The notes beneath the pieces are model-generated. The model was not told the origin of the DNA and searched no databases. It saw nothing but the letters and a program-made list of their open reading frames with translations. A stretch of 64,000 nucleotides of DNA from Rhodanobacter spathiphylli B39 (GTDB lineage: Bacteria > Pseudomonadota > Gammaproteobacteria > Xanthomonadales > Rhodanobacteraceae). Of the stretch, positions 1 to 10,839 are shown piece by piece. The position numbers and the translations under genes were made by a program. The DNA is taken from assembly GCF_000264295.1 (NCBI RefSeq), contig NZ_AJXT01000007.1, forward strand, positions 1-64,000, written 5' to 3'. Position 1 is the stretch's first letter; each line of letters opens with the position of its first letter.

Positions 1-49
1 CCCTCTGCAGATGCCCATCGGCACCGTAAATCATGGAGTCACCGTTGCA

Positions 50-1153
<1,104 letters not shown>

Positions 1154-1164
1154 GCGTGTCACCA

Positions 1165-1230
1165 GGGGCATGCCGGCAGACCGGCACGCCCCGTTTCCGC
1201 AAGGGCCTGCCGTCGATCACGGCAGGCCTT
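1165..1230 (+). terminator. Two consecutive terminator-like hairpins after leucine dehydrogenase
   Basis: The first hairpin pairs 1165-1176 with 1181-1192 (GGGGCATGCCGG against CCGGCACGCCCC) and is followed by GTTT. The second pairs 1201-1213 with 1219-1230 (GCCTGCCGT against ACGGCAGGC at its core) and is followed by a short T run. They separate the dehydrogenase from the phospholipase D gene. The T tracts are short, so termination efficiency is uncertain. Confidence 0.6.
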
Positions 1231-1279
1231 TGCGCATCTGCGACAGCCCCCCAATAATCGGAAGCCGGAGGTGCCAGGG

Positions 1280-2836
1280 ATGCGCAGGATCATGATCTGG
1301 ATGGGTTGGGCCGTGCTGGCCGTGGTGCTGCTGGTCGCCAGCGGCCTGTTGCTGGCCGACCACCTGACCCCGCGCGCCAGCGGCGCCGCCAGCACGACCC
1401 TGCCGCTGCAGGCGGCACAGACTCCGATCGATCGCGAACTGGCACCGTATCTCGCCACCCGCCCGGGGCAGACCGCGGCGACCCTGCTGCATGACGGCCT
1501 CGACGCCTTCGCCGTGCGTGCCGCTTCCGCGCGCATCGCCGGGCGCAGCTTGGACCTGCAGTACTACATGTGGCACGACGACCTGGTCGGTCACCTGCTG
1601 GCGCGCGAGGTGTACGCCGCGGCCGAACGGGGCGTGCGCGTGCGCCTGCTGATCGACGACATCAACACCAAGGGCCTCGACCCGGCACTGCTGGCGCTCG
1701 ATGCGCACCCGAACATCGAAGTGCGCCTGTACAACCCGTTCCGCAACCGCAGCGGCGTGTGGCGATTGCTGGAGATGGTGCAGCGCTTCTTCAGCGTCAA
1801 CCATCGCATGCACAACAAGGCGTGGATCGTCGACGGCCGGCTTGCCGTGGTGGGCGGGCGCAACATCGGCGACGAATACTTCGATGCCTCCAGCCGGGTG
1901 AACTTCCGCGATCTGGACATGCTGCTGGCCGGTCCGGCCGTGGCCGATGCCAGCGGCATCTTCGACGCCTTCTGGAATTCCAGCGCGGCGGTGCCGATCG
2001 CCGCGCTGAACCCGCAGACGCCGCAGGCCTTGCATGCACTGGCCGCGCGACTGGCCAGTGACTCGGCGCTGCCCGGGGCGCGGGACTACCTGCGCCGGGT
2101 CGCCGCTTCGCCGTCGGCACAGCGTCTGGTCAACCACGAACTGTCGGCGCACTGGAGCGCCAGCATCGTGGTCGCCTCCGACCCGCCGTTGAAGTTCCGT
2201 TCCAGCGATCGGGACAGCTGGCTGCAACACCGCCTGATCGCACATCTCGACGGCGCGCATCGCGAGGTATTGCTGATCTCGCCCTACTTCGTGCCCGGCA
2301 CGAACGGCACGGCGACCCTGGTTGGGCTGGCGCACGCAGGTGCACAGGTCGGCGTGATCACCAATTCGCTGGCCGCGAACGACGTGCCGGCCGTACACAG
2401 CGGCTACGAGCGCTACCGCCGCAAGCTTCTGGAGGGTGGCGTGCACCTGTTCGAGATCCGCCGCAACGGCCCCAAGCCAAACCAGGGCCTGTTCGGCAGC
2501 AGCGGCGCCAGCCTGCATACCAAGGCGTTCGTGATCGATGGCGAACGCGGTTTCGTCGGTTCGTTCAACATCGACCCGCGCTCGGCCAACCTCAACACCG
2601 AAATGGGCGTGCTGTTCGCCGACGCCGGACTGGCGCAGGACCTGCGCCAGGAATACCTGCGACTGGCCGCGCCGGCGCTGAGTTACCAGGTGCGCCGTGC
2701 TCCGGATGGCTCGCTGCAGTGGCTGGACCGCAGCAGCCAGCCGCCGCGCGTGCTGGACCACGAGCCCGACGCCGGCTGGTGGCTGCGCGCCACCACGCGC
2801 GTGATGAGCTGGCTGCCGATCGAGTCGCAGTTGTAG
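1280..2836 (+). CDS. Phospholipase D / cardiolipin synthase-like protein, membrane anchored
   Basis: A 518-residue protein with an N-terminal hydrophobic segment (about residues 6-27, a membrane anchor or uncleaved signal) and two HKD phosphodiesterase motifs: HNKAWIVD starting at H178 and HTKAFVID starting at H413. Each is followed by the usual GG/GS-FN-type segment ([12 protein letters not shown] and [12 protein letters not shown]). Two HKD motifs form one active site in this superfamily, which transfers phosphatidyl groups through a phosphohistidine. The closest style is the ClsC/YmdC group of cardiolipin synthases, but the substrate is not proven. ATG at 1280 is preferred over GTG at 1271 because GGAGG sits 8 bases upstream. 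It lies alone between terminator-like hairpins and the isovaleryl-CoA dehydrogenase gene. Confidence 0.88.
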   Translation: MRRIMIWMGWAVLAVVLLVASGLLLADHLTPRASGAASTTLPLQAAQTPIDRELAPYLATRPGQTAATLLHDGLDAFAVRAASARIAGRSLDLQYYMWHDDLVGHLLAREVYAAAERGVRVRLLIDDINTKGLDPALLALDAHPNIEVRLYNPFRNRSGVWRLLEMVQRFFSVNHRMHNKAWIVDGRLAVVGGRNIGDEYFDASSRVNFRDLDMLLAGPAVADASGIFDAFWNSSAAVPIAALNPQTPQALHALAARLASDSALPGARDYLRRVAASPSAQRLVNHELSAHWSASIVVASDPPLKFRSSDRDSWLQHRLIAHLDGAHREVLLISPYFVPGTNGTATLVGLAHAGAQVGVITNSLAANDVPAVHSGYERYRRKLLEGGVHLFEIRRNGPKPNQGLFGSSGASLHTKAFVIDGERGFVGSFNIDPRSANLNTEMGVLFADAGLAQDLRQEYLRLAAPALSYQVRRAPDGSLQWLDRSSQPPRVLDHEPDAGWWLRATTRVMSWLPIESQL

Positions 2837-2915
2837 TCGCTGCGGTCGTGGTGGCGCGTCATGCGCTAAAATCGCCGTTCTGCATGCCTTGTCCTGCACA
2901 CCCATGGAGTTCGTG

Positions 2916-4073
2916 ATGCGCCCGTTTCCGCTTGGAGAAGACATCGACCTGCTGCGCGAATCCGTGCATGCGTTTGCGGAAAAGGAGATCGCCCCGCGCG
3001 CCGACAGGATCGATCGCGACAACCTGTTCCCGGCCGACCTGTGGCGCAAGTTCGGCGAGATGGGCCTGCTCGGCGTGACCGTGGCCGAGGAGTACGGCGG
3101 CAGCGGCATGGGCTTCCTGGCGCACATGGTGGCGATGGAGGAAATCTCCCGCGCGTCCGGTTCGGTCGGGCTTTCGTACGGCGCGCACTCCAACCTGTGC
3201 GTCAACAACATCTTCCACAACGGCAACGAGGCGCAGAAGCAGAAGTACCTGCCGAAACTTTGCAGCGGCGAGCACGTGGGTGCGCTGGCGATGAGCGAGC
3301 CCGGCGCCGGCTCCGACGTGGTCGGCTCGATGAGCTGCAAGGCCGAGCTGCGCGGCGACGTGTGGGTCGCCAACGGCAACAAGATGTGGATCACCAACGG
3401 CCCGGATGCCGACGTGCTGCTGGTCTACATGCGCACCGCGCCGCGCACCGCCGGCAGCCGCTGCATGACCGCCTTCATCGTCGAGAAGGGCATGAAGGGT
3501 TTTTCCACCGCGCAGAAGCTGGACAAGCTGGGCATGCGCGGCTCCAACACCTGCGAGCTGGTGTTCGACAACTGCGAGATCCCCGCCGAGAACATCGTGG
3601 GCGAGGTCAACGAAGGCGTGCGCGTGCTGATGAACGGCCTGGACACCGAGCGGCTGGTGCTGTCCGGCGGCCCGATCGGCCTGATGCAGGCGGCGCTGGA
3701 CCTGGCCCTGCCCTACGTGCGCGAGCGCAAGCAGTTCAACGCGCCGATCGGCACCTTCGGCGTGATGCAGGCGAAGATCGCCGACATGTACACCGCGCTG
3801 CAAAGCTCACGCGGCTTCGCCTACATGGTGGCGCAGCAGTTCGACGCGGGCGTGAAGTCGCGCATCGATCCCGCCGCCTGTCTGCTCAACGCCTCGGTCA
3901 ACGCGGTGCAGGTGGCGCTGGAAGCGATCCAGACGCTGGGCGGCAACGGCTACATCAACGAGTTCCCCGCCGGCCGCCTGCTGCGCGACGCCAAGCTCTA
4001 CGAGATCGGCGCCGGCACGAATGAGATCCGCCGCATGCTGATCGGCCGCGAGCTGTTCCACGGCAAGGCGTGA
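2916..4073 (+). CDS. liuA: Isovaleryl-CoA dehydrogenase
   Basis: FAD-dependent acyl-CoA dehydrogenase (385 residues) oxidising isovaleryl-CoA to 3-methylcrotonyl-CoA in leucine breakdown; electrons would pass to ETF. Seen: the acyl-CoA dehydrogenase signature [11 protein letters not shown], the FAD-side segment [11 protein letters not shown], and the C-terminal [17 protein letters not shown]. The segment [11 protein letters not shown] carries Glu at position 245, matching the catalytic Glu254 region that distinguishes isovaleryl-CoA dehydrogenases from dehydrogenases with the base near residue 370. The start is ATG 2916, with GGAG 6 bases upstream; ATG 2904 and TTG 2889 are in-frame alternatives. 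The usual partner, the methylcrotonyl-CoA carboxylase beta subunit, is not adjacent here but 18 kb away. The 3' end is partly repeated just downstream. Confidence 0.95.
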   Translation: MRPFPLGEDIDLLRESVHAFAEKEIAPRADRIDRDNLFPADLWRKFGEMGLLGVTVAEEYGGSGMGFLAHMVAMEEISRASGSVGLSYGAHSNLCVNNIFHNGNEAQKQKYLPKLCSGEHVGALAMSEPGAGSDVVGSMSCKAELRGDVWVANGNKMWITNGPDADVLLVYMRTAPRTAGSRCMTAFIVEKGMKGFSTAQKLDKLGMRGSNTCELVFDNCEIPAENIVGEVNEGVRVLMNGLDTERLVLSGGPIGLMQAALDLALPYVRERKQFNAPIGTFGVMQAKIADMYTALQSSRGFAYMVAQQFDAGVKSRIDPAACLLNASVNAVQVALEAIQTLGGNGYINEFPAGRLLRDAKLYEIGAGTNEIRRMLIGRELFHGKA

Positions 4074-4171
4074 GGCGAGGACGCCGATCACGAGCCATCG
4101 GCGCCGGCACACCATATCGACTTCCGCCGCATGGAGATCGGCCGCGAGCTGTTCCACGGCAAGACGTGACG
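4001..4171 (+). repeat. Imperfect tandem duplication of the isovaleryl-CoA dehydrogenase 3' end
   Basis: The terminal codons and stop of the dehydrogenase (about 4001-4075) reappear in degraded form at about 4091-4171. Shared blocks include ATCGGCGCCGGCAC, then TCCGCCGCATG, then ATCGGCCGCGAGCTGTTCC running through CACGGCAAG and a TGA stop. The second copy has small insertions and substitutions, so it is not an open continuation of the gene. It is a non-coding relic. Confidence 0.85.
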
Positions 4172-4178
4172 AGATCTG

Positions 4179-4216
4179 GTGCGAATGACCGGCGTTTCCG
4201 CCCGATCATTCGCACC
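4179..4216. terminator. Hairpin between convergent genes
   Basis: GGTGCGAATGA (4179-4189) pairs perfectly with TCATTCGCACC (4206-4216) around a 16-base loop. It lies between the convergent dehydrogenase and glycosidase genes, so it may serve as a two-way terminator, but no T tract follows. Confidence 0.45.
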
Positions 4217-4226
4217 ACCCGGAGTA

Positions 4227-6293
4227 TCAGGATCCTGCCGCCACCGGCGTCAGCTCCAGCGTCAACACCTCGAACGGCGCCAGCGTGACCGTGCCTGGCT
4301 TGTCCGCATCAAGTGTCATTCCGGGCTTGGCCGCATCGCTTTTCCACGCACTGTGCGCATGGAAACGGCGCACCGCGTCAGCAGGAAGTTCCAGCTGACG
4401 TTGCAGGTCGATCACCGCCAGCTGCGCGTGTTCACTCGGATTGCGCAGGGTGATGATCGACTTGCGCGGCGACCACGCTGCCCAACCGTATACGTCGAGC
4501 CGATCCGGATCGCCGCCGATCCAGTGTGTGTCGCGCAGCACGTCGGCGTTCGCGCGCGACCAGTTCGCCGCTTCGGCCAGCACGTCCCAGTCGTGATCGC
4601 TCAGCAGCGACGGCGTGATGTACAGCTCCTGCAGCTCGGTGCCGCTGGCGAAGTACGAGTGCACCTCGTTGGCGAAGTCGTGGCCCGGATCGGTGTTGAG
4701 CTTGCGGTTTTCCTTCGCGTAGATGATGCCGTGGAGCATCAGCGAGTTGATCGGGAACAGCGGGCCCTTCAGCACGATGTTGCGGTAGGTCTGCGCATCG
4801 CGATAGGTGATCCACTGCTCGCGCGTGCTGCCGACACCGGTTTCGCTGTCGTCCTCGCCATCGCGCCAGATGGTGTCGGCGTAGCGCAGCCAGAACGGCG
4901 ACGCCCAGGTGCCGGTGGTGAGGTTGATGAAGGTGTCCGGCTTGGCCGCGCGGATGTCGTCGATCAACTGGATCGCCGCCGCGAAGTCGCTGTCGAAACG
5001 GCTGCCCGGGAACACCTTGTCGGCGTTGCCGGTGCCGTCGAACTTGAACTGGTTGATGCCGTCCTTTTTGACCAAATCCATCACCGCGTCGTGGAAGCGC
5101 TGGTAGTACTTCGGGCCAGACAGGGCCAGGCCGCCGTCGATGATTTCGTAACCCGCTTGGGCACCGCGCTCCGCGCGCTCCTTCGCGGGCGGGCCGTAGC
5201 CGCCCCACGGCGACAGCCACACGCCCGGCGCGGCGCCGTACTTCGCGGCGGCTTCGCGCAGCGGCACGAAACCTTGCGGAAAGTCCTTGCTGAAGTGCCA
5301 GCTGCCGTTGCGGTCGTCCCAGCCGTCGTCGAACAGGAACGAATCCAGTTTCACGCCGCGCCTCACGTACAGCTCGGTGCCCACCATGTTGATGCGGTCC
5401 AGCGCCTGCGCCTCGGTATACGGCGTGAAGTAGCCGATGTCGTACCAGGAGTTGTAGTGCAGGAACGGCCGGTACGGATGTGCCCTCTCGCGCTCGACGT
5501 AGCTGGCGAAGTCGCGCCGCAGCTGGCCGTCGCGCACCACGCCGACCACCGCCGAATAATCCACGGTCTTGCCTCTTTCCAGTGGCAGCGTGCGCGTCAG
5601 CGTGAGCTGCACGTCGTTGTGCCGCACCGCGCTGTCCGATTGCGGGTTCTCGAAACCGAGATAGACGTTGCCGGCCACCACCGGCGAGCCGTTCACGCTG
5701 CCCACCACTTCGGCGTCCACCAGCTGCGTTTCCAGCAGCGACACCTTGGCGATCTTCTCGTCCTGCTTCAGCGCGGCGATGCTGACCACCTCGCGCAGGT
5801 AGGGCGAACCGTCACGCTGCACCAGCTTCCAGTCCACCCGGAAGCGGCCATTCGCGTCACCGAAGCTGGCCTCGACGGCCTTGCCGGGCTGGCGCATGGC
5901 GAGGCGCGAAGCCTTGGCGTCCACGGGCAACGAGTGCGCGCGCGGCGGCGACAGCAGCTTCATGTCGGAAGCCTTGATCGTGCTGCCATCGGAAAGCAAC
6001 AGCGCGAACGGCCCGGGCACCGCGAACGTGCGGTCGTGTGCCCGGTCGGTCATCGTCATGTCGACGAGCCGCTGGCCATCCAGTTTCCACGCCATCTCGA
6101 TCGCGGCATTGCCGAAGCGTTCCACGCCCTGCCGATCGGCGAAGGTCGCTGCGCCGGGTTCGAGTACAGCCTTGTCCCGGACGGTGCCGTCCCCTGCGTG
6201 TGCCGTGCTGAAACCCGTCGGCGCAGCCAACAGGCAGGAAGCCAGCACGCTCATGCGCGACAGGCGAAAGGGATGCGGATGCGTTGCTGCCAT
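4227..6293 (-). CDS. Secreted clan GH-D-like glycosidase (GH36/alpha-galactosidase-like)
   Basis: A 688-residue protein with a signal peptide (hydrophobic core MSVLASCLLAAP, cleavage likely after STAHA). An N-terminal beta-rich region precedes a TIM-barrel-like region with LDSFLFDDGWDD (about residue 320), WLSPWGGYGPP, QFKFDGTGNAD (about 418) and TIWRDGEDDSE (about 475). The DDGW and K-x-D patterns resemble clan GH-D enzymes (GH27, GH31, GH36), where the Asp of the K-x-D segment is the nucleophile; that role is inferred here. A beta-sandwich end follows. Similar proteins in xanthomonads are sometimes labelled enterotoxin, which says nothing about function. The start has GAGAGG 5 bases upstream. 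It is the last gene of a minus-strand group with a lectin-like protein and a TonB receptor, suggesting glycan use. Confidence 0.72.
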   Translation of the reverse strand: MAATHPHPFRLSRMSVLASCLLAAPTGFSTAHAGDGTVRDKAVLEPGAATFADRQGVERFGNAAIEMAWKLDGQRLVDMTMTDRAHDRTFAVPGPFALLLSDGSTIKASDMKLLSPPRAHSLPVDAKASRLAMRQPGKAVEASFGDANGRFRVDWKLVQRDGSPYLREVVSIAALKQDEKIAKVSLLETQLVDAEVVGSVNGSPVVAGNVYLGFENPQSDSAVRHNDVQLTLTRTLPLERGKTVDYSAVVGVVRDGQLRRDFASYVERERAHPYRPFLHYNSWYDIGYFTPYTEAQALDRINMVGTELYVRRGVKLDSFLFDDGWDDRNGSWHFSKDFPQGFVPLREAAAKYGAAPGVWLSPWGGYGPPAKERAERGAQAGYEIIDGGLALSGPKYYQRFHDAVMDLVKKDGINQFKFDGTGNADKVFPGSRFDSDFAAAIQLIDDIRAAKPDTFINLTTGTWASPFWLRYADTIWRDGEDDSETGVGSTREQWITYRDAQTYRNIVLKGPLFPINSLMLHGIIYAKENRKLNTDPGHDFANEVHSYFASGTELQELYITPSLLSDHDWDVLAEAANWSRANADVLRDTHWIGGDPDRLDVYGWAAWSPRKSIITLRNPSEHAQLAVIDLQRQLELPADAVRRFHAHSAWKSDAAKPGMTLDADKPGTVTLAPFEVLTLELTPVAAGS

Positions 6294-6418
6294 GGTTGCC
6301 TCTCATGTTGATTCATTGATATCGACCCGTCGGTTGCGCTCGATGCCCGGTGCCTGTGCGGCTTCGCATGACGATGGGCGATGGCGGCATCGAACGACAG
6401 GTCGCCCTGCAGACACGC

Positions 6419-7666
6419 TTACAGCTGCCTGGGTATCCACTGCTGATAGTCGGACGAATCGCAATCCGCCAGATTCACCGTGCTGTTCTGGCCGGCATCA
6501 CCGGCTGCGTTCAGGCATTGACCGGAGCCCACGTTGAACCAGGCCGCCGACTCCGGCATGTACAGCCACTCCTGGCTGCTGTCGGCGGTGCAGCTTGCGG
6601 CAAGTACGGCACTGCTGCCGTTTGCCTGCAGGCATACGTTGCGATCGATCAGATTCAGCCGGTTGCCGACATCGTTCGCCAGCAGCTGGTTGCCCACCGC
6701 CCAGGACGAGCTGTCGCTGCCCGCACAGATATTGAGACCAAGGTGGTTGCCGCCCAACGTATCCGCGCAGTAGTGCTGGACGCGGTTCCGGGCGATGAAA
6801 GGCGCCCCGGGCGGCTGGTTGATGGTGGCGATGGCCGTCTTGTCCGGGTTCATCATCGAACTGGCGATGGACGCGCAATCGCCATAGGTTTCTGTCGAGG
6901 CGTTATTGGTTTGCACGGCATTGCCCGCGGGGTCGTACATGACCGGAGCGTAGAACACCGCCGTCGTGGGCGGCACCTGGGAGCAGGAGGAATACTGCTG
7001 CGATCCCTGGGTGAAGTTTTCGACGAACTGCGGCACGACGGCCTGCAACAGGCCGTTGCCCGCCGGCGAGTGGATGGTTCCGATCACCGTGGTCGTGCCC
7101 ATGTCTTCATCGGTGATGGAGGCCTGCCACAGGTAGTTTTCGCCGGCGTCGGCCGCGCCCGCGGGGATCGTCGTCTTTCCCGTGTACTCCACGTGCAAGG
7201 TGTACCTGGTCCCTCCCCTCCACGCCGGCTCCTTGCTGCCTTTGGTGGTGAACAGGCATTGGGTGCCGGTGCCCTCGCCACCGAATGCCCGGCATACCGC
7301 ACCGGGGGCGGAGCCGGGTTTGTCGACATTGGAATCGTAGGTCTGGCCGAAGATCGAAAAGAGAACGGTCTTGGTCTTTTTCGAATTTTGCTGGATCCCG
7401 GCATAGCCGCCCTGGTTGACGTTGACCGTCCAGAAGAACTGGCTGGCGTAGAACGTATTGCCGTTGTTGCCAGGCTCATGGGTCACCCGGATGGAAGCAT
7501 CGATCCCGTTGTAACCGTACAAGCCGTCGGCATTCGCGACGGTCGAGGCGGGGTAGTAGTAGTGATTCGCCGCCATGCCGCCCGCAATCACGGCGTGGGC
7601 CGGGCCGGCCAGGAAGGCTCCGATACCTGCAAGCCCATAGGCGAGATGCAACAGATATTTTTTCAT
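6419..7666 (-). CDS. Secreted protein with DUF3472-like region and C-terminal ricin-type lectin domain
   Basis: A 415-residue exported protein. Residues 1 to about 25 (MKKYLLHLAYGLAGIGAFLA ending GPAHA) form a signal peptide. The middle part contains GGYAGIQQNSKKTKTVLFSI and VVPQFVENFTQGSQ, which resemble the DUF3472 pattern as I remember it; this is a weak family call. The last 120 residues are cysteine-containing and carry QxW-like repeats (SQEWLY, YQQWIP) typical of ricin B-type beta-trefoil carbohydrate-binding modules. The start is ATG 7666, with GAGG 7 bases upstream; the reading frame runs further upstream without a better start. Placed between a TonB receptor and a glycosidase, it is likely a secreted or periplasmic glycan-binding protein. 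A catalytic role cannot be shown. Confidence 0.65.
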   Translation of the reverse strand: MKKYLLHLAYGLAGIGAFLAGPAHAVIAGGMAANHYYYPASTVANADGLYGYNGIDASIRVTHEPGNNGNTFYASQFFWTVNVNQGGYAGIQQNSKKTKTVLFSIFGQTYDSNVDKPGSAPGAVCRAFGGEGTGTQCLFTTKGSKEPAWRGGTRYTLHVEYTGKTTIPAGAADAGENYLWQASITDEDMGTTTVIGTIHSPAGNGLLQAVVPQFVENFTQGSQQYSSCSQVPPTTAVFYAPVMYDPAGNAVQTNNASTETYGDCASIASSMMNPDKTAIATINQPPGAPFIARNRVQHYCADTLGGNHLGLNICAGSDSSSWAVGNQLLANDVGNRLNLIDRNVCLQANGSSAVLAASCTADSSQEWLYMPESAAWFNVGSGQCLNAAGDAGQNSTVNLADCDSSDYQQWIPRQL

Positions 7667-7779
7667 GGGATACCTCGATGGATAAGCGAAGGTGATGCCG
7701 TCGGCCGCGTGGCGCGGGAGCGTGGTTCGCGGACAATCAGCAGGGGCGTCGCACCGTGTCGGCACGACGCCCTGCGTCC

Positions 7780-10700
7780 TCATCGAAAGGTGTAACGGGC
7801 GATCAGCATCGTCGTCCGCGGTGCCTGCCAGGTTGCCGCGCCGTAGCTCGGGTTGAGGATCGGCGAGCCATCGTTCTGGAAACTGCCGGTGTCGTAGCGC
7901 TGCTCCGCATCGATGCCACCCTGGCGATTGGTGACGTTCTGCACCTGCAGATCCAGGCTCAGGTGATTGGAGTCGTTGATGGCCCAGTCGTAGCCCACAC
8001 CGAGGTTCCATTGCCAGAACAGCGGCGTACGCCCGGCCGCGCCCAGCGGTGCCGGTACGTTGTTGCAGAAGTGGCTGGCGGCGCCGTACTGCTCGGCGGG
8101 GTTGTCGATGTCCGGATAAGTGCCGAGGCAGTTCTGCGGCGTGCCGGTGGACAGGTCAAACGTGCTACCGATACGCAGGCCGCTTGGGAAGTAGTAGATG
8201 CCGTTGAGCTTGAGGCTGTGCCGCACGTCGCCGGCCAGGTTGCCGGAGCTGTGCTCCATCAGGCCGGGGAAGTCCCACAGGATCTGCTCGGAGGGTCCGC
8301 CGTTGGTGCGCGTACCCAGGTTGAGCAGGCCGTCGTAGTTGCCGTACAGGTGCGCCCAGGTGTAGCTGAGGTCGAGGAAGTACGGCTCGTCGTTGTTCTG
8401 CGCGTGCGTCAGTTCCAGCGTGAGGTGGACGTACTTGCGCGTGGGCGCCGGGCCAAACACGCTGCCTGGCACGGTCAGCGATTCCAGCTTGCCGTCGCCG
8501 TCGTAGTCGCGCATGAATACCTGGGCGATGCCCGGGTTGATCATTGGGCAGCCGCTGGAATCCTCGTAGTCCGGGTAGCCATGGGCCTGCGCGTAGTCGG
8601 TGATGCCCTGGGTGTAGCAGGTGTCCTCGATGGCGCGCTTGAGCGAGGAGTAACCCAGCTCGGCCATCGACGACCAGCTGTTGCCCAGCGTCTTCTGCAC
8701 GTACACCTGGAACTCGTACTGGTACGGCGCCTTGATGTTGGACGTGGCGACGTTCGCGGCGCTGGGCGCCTGGCCGTTGATCAGCGTCTCCTGCGGACCG
8801 ATCTGGGTCAGCCCGGTCGGCGCCTGCGTGTTCGGATCCCTGCCGCCGTAGGTGTAGTAGCGGTACCACTGGGTGACGGCGCCAGCCGCACCGTTGTTGA
8901 CGCTGGACGGGATCGGGATGGTGTACTTGCCGGCGTTCGCACCGACCTTCATCGTGCTGTCGCCGTACACATCCCACGACACGCCGAACCGTGGCGACAG
9001 CAGCGGCAGGTGCCAGAAGTTCTGGCCGTTGACGTTCTTGTTGATGAAGGTGTCGTCGCGCAGGCCGGCATACACGATCCAGCGGTCGGACGCCTGCCAG
9101 TAATCGTCGATGTAGAACGCCTTGTTGACCGTGTAGAACGGGCCACCGGTGCTGATGAAGTACTGCGCCACGTAGCGGCCATCAGCCGGTACCGGCGAAC
9201 CGTTCGGCAGCACGCTGCCGGGCTGGGTGTAATAGGTCCAGTCGCCGCCGTCGGTGGTGGTGCTGACGTTGTTGATGAAGTGCTTGTAATGCTCGCCGCC
9301 GATGGTGATCTTGTGGTCGCCCAGGTTCCAGGTGAAGTCGCCCTTGAAGCCGCGGCGCCAGTAGGCGAACGGATACAGCTTGCTGCTGGTGGTGGTGAGA
9401 CCGATGTTCTTGTGCACCTGGGTCACCGGATCGACTTCGATCACATAAGGCAGGTTGGTGCCCGAGGTGGAAGTCGGGCTGAGCGAGGACTGGCTCAGGT
9501 ATCCGCCCATCAGGCGCAGGCTCATGCTGTCGTTGATCTGCCAGTGGTAGTTGCCGATCAGGAACTGGTTCTTCACCTGGGTCGAGGTCCAGCCTGCGTA
9601 CGCGCCTTGCGAGGACGGATCGTAGTCGCGCGTCAGGCTGTACCGGTTGTTGAACGTGTTCTTCCAGTCACGGTTGCCGACCACGTTGAACGACTGGTCG
9701 GCGTTGATGTTCCAGGTGAGGTTGAGCAGCCCGTTCTTGTCGCGGTTGGCCGTGTCGATGTGCCGGTTCTGCGTGTTGCTCTGACTGGTATTGGCCGGCG
9801 AGTTGCCCAGCATGGCGAAGAAGAACAGCTTGTCCCTGACCAGCGCACCGGATGCGAACACGTACTGGTTGGCCACATTGGCGCTGTGGCTGTTGGAGGA
9901 GTTGAAGTGGTAGTAGTCGCCCTGCGATGTGCGCGAATCGCGTGCATGCGGGTTGAACCACGAAGTCGCCGGCGTGAAGTACAGCGAATAGCCTGCCTGG
10001 AACCGGTTGGTTCCCTGGCGCACGGTGGAGGCGATCGTGCCGCCGGTGGTGCTGGTCCAGCTCACGCCCGCATTGGCGCTCAACACCTGGGTCGAGGTGA
10101 TCGCCTCGGCCGGCAGGTAGGTGGCACCGAGCCCGTTGTAGTCGTAGGTGCTGTCGAATTCGTTGTAGTAGTAGCGGTTCTCGGCCGGACTCGCGCCGCC
10201 CATCTGGATCAGGCCGGTGGTCTGGTTGTCGTACTTCACCTTCGAGCTCAGCAGCGCGACGCTCTCGGGGCCGCGCCCGGTCGGCAGCTGGTTGACCACG
10301 CTCATGCTGTAGTTGTTGGAGAACTCCGGCGTGCTCACGTCGATCGGCATCACGTCGGCATCGATGGCTCGTCCGGACACCCGAATCGCGCCGAGATTGG
10401 TGGCGCTCGCCGACGCGGTGGCGGCGGCCTCGACGCCGGAAAGCGCCGGCACCATGGTCTGCACGTTGGCACTCACCACGACAGTGCGGGTGCCGATGGT
10501 GGAGCCGTCCTGCAACACGGTGACGGTGTACTTGCCCGGATTGAGGCCGCCCACGTTGTAGCGCCCATCGCTGTCCGGCTGCAGTTCGCGGTGGTAGCCG
10601 GTAGCCGGATTGGCTACTTCGAGCGTGACATGACTGCCGCCAGGCTCCCTGCCATACAGGCCGCCGGTGATCGATTGCGCCTGCGCGACATTCGCGCCCA

Positions 10701-10839
10701 GTGACACCAGCAAACCCATGGCGAGCAGCGTTCGCCGCAAACCGTCAGCCCTGTTCCCGGCGCCCGGGTGTGCGGCAGCGATCAACAACTTCCTGCTCCT
10801 GCCCGCGACGGTGAAACCATCATTCTTTTCAGCATGCAT
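7780..10839 (-). CDS. TonB-dependent receptor, Oar type with carboxypeptidase-regulatory-like N-terminus
   Basis: A large outer-membrane receptor (1019 residues). An unusually long N-terminal leader ends in a hydrophobic stretch (LLAMGLLVSLGANVAQAQ). It is followed by an immunoglobulin-like carboxypeptidase-regulatory domain (SITGGLYGREPGGSHVTLEV with GLNPGKYTVTV), then a plug region and a long aromatic-rich beta-barrel with alternating strands to the end (LIARYTFR). Oar-like receptors of this build are common in xanthomonads and often sit with glycan or protein degradation genes. The start is ATG 10839, with GAGGGG 7 bases upstream; an ATG 60 bases earlier lacks support. It heads a minus-strand group with the lectin-like and glycosidase genes (gaps of 113 and 125 bases). 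The transported ligand is unknown; an oligosaccharide is a guess from context. Confidence 0.88.
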   Translation of the reverse strand: MHAEKNDGFTVAGRSRKLLIAAAHPGAGNRADGLRRTLLAMGLLVSLGANVAQAQSITGGLYGREPGGSHVTLEVANPATGYHRELQPDSDGRYNVGGLNPGKYTVTVLQDGSTIGTRTVVVSANVQTMVPALSGVEAAATASASATNLGAIRVSGRAIDADVMPIDVSTPEFSNNYSMSVVNQLPTGRGPESVALLSSKVKYDNQTTGLIQMGGASPAENRYYYNEFDSTYDYNGLGATYLPAEAITSTQVLSANAGVSWTSTTGGTIASTVRQGTNRFQAGYSLYFTPATSWFNPHARDSRTSQGDYYHFNSSNSHSANVANQYVFASGALVRDKLFFFAMLGNSPANTSQSNTQNRHIDTANRDKNGLLNLTWNINADQSFNVVGNRDWKNTFNNRYSLTRDYDPSSQGAYAGWTSTQVKNQFLIGNYHWQINDSMSLRLMGGYLSQSSLSPTSTSGTNLPYVIEVDPVTQVHKNIGLTTTSSKLYPFAYWRRGFKGDFTWNLGDHKITIGGEHYKHFINNVSTTTDGGDWTYYTQPGSVLPNGSPVPADGRYVAQYFISTGGPFYTVNKAFYIDDYWQASDRWIVYAGLRDDTFINKNVNGQNFWHLPLLSPRFGVSWDVYGDSTMKVGANAGKYTIPIPSSVNNGAAGAVTQWYRYYTYGGRDPNTQAPTGLTQIGPQETLINGQAPSAANVATSNIKAPYQYEFQVYVQKTLGNSWSSMAELGYSSLKRAIEDTCYTQGITDYAQAHGYPDYEDSSGCPMINPGIAQVFMRDYDGDGKLESLTVPGSVFGPAPTRKYVHLTLELTHAQNNDEPYFLDLSYTWAHLYGNYDGLLNLGTRTNGGPSEQILWDFPGLMEHSSGNLAGDVRHSLKLNGIYYFPSGLRIGSTFDLSTGTPQNCLGTYPDIDNPAEQYGAASHFCNNVPAPLGAAGRTPLFWQWNLGVGYDWAINDSNHLSLDLQVQNVTNRQGGIDAEQRYDTGSFQNDGSPILNPSYGAATWQAPRTTMLIARYTFR

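Noticed and set aside
1217-3397. Minus-strand open frame of 726 codons across the phospholipase D and dehydrogenase genes
   Set aside because: It spans two well-supported genes and their intergenic gap and shows no protein family features.
4091-4171. Duplicated dehydrogenase tail considered as an attachment site for an integrated element
   Set aside because: Both copies lie side by side within 170 bases, no integrase or tRNA is present, and no further copy was seen at the far end of the accessory block, so integration is only one possible explanation.
4179-6311. Plus-strand open frame of 710 codons opposite the glycosidase
   Set aside because: It is a shadow of a gene with a signal peptide and enzyme motifs; the translation is Arg/Ala/Val-rich noise.
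7756-10704. Plus-strand open frame of 982 codons opposite the TonB receptor
   Set aside because: It is antisense to a clearly recognisable receptor and has no domain or ribosome site.
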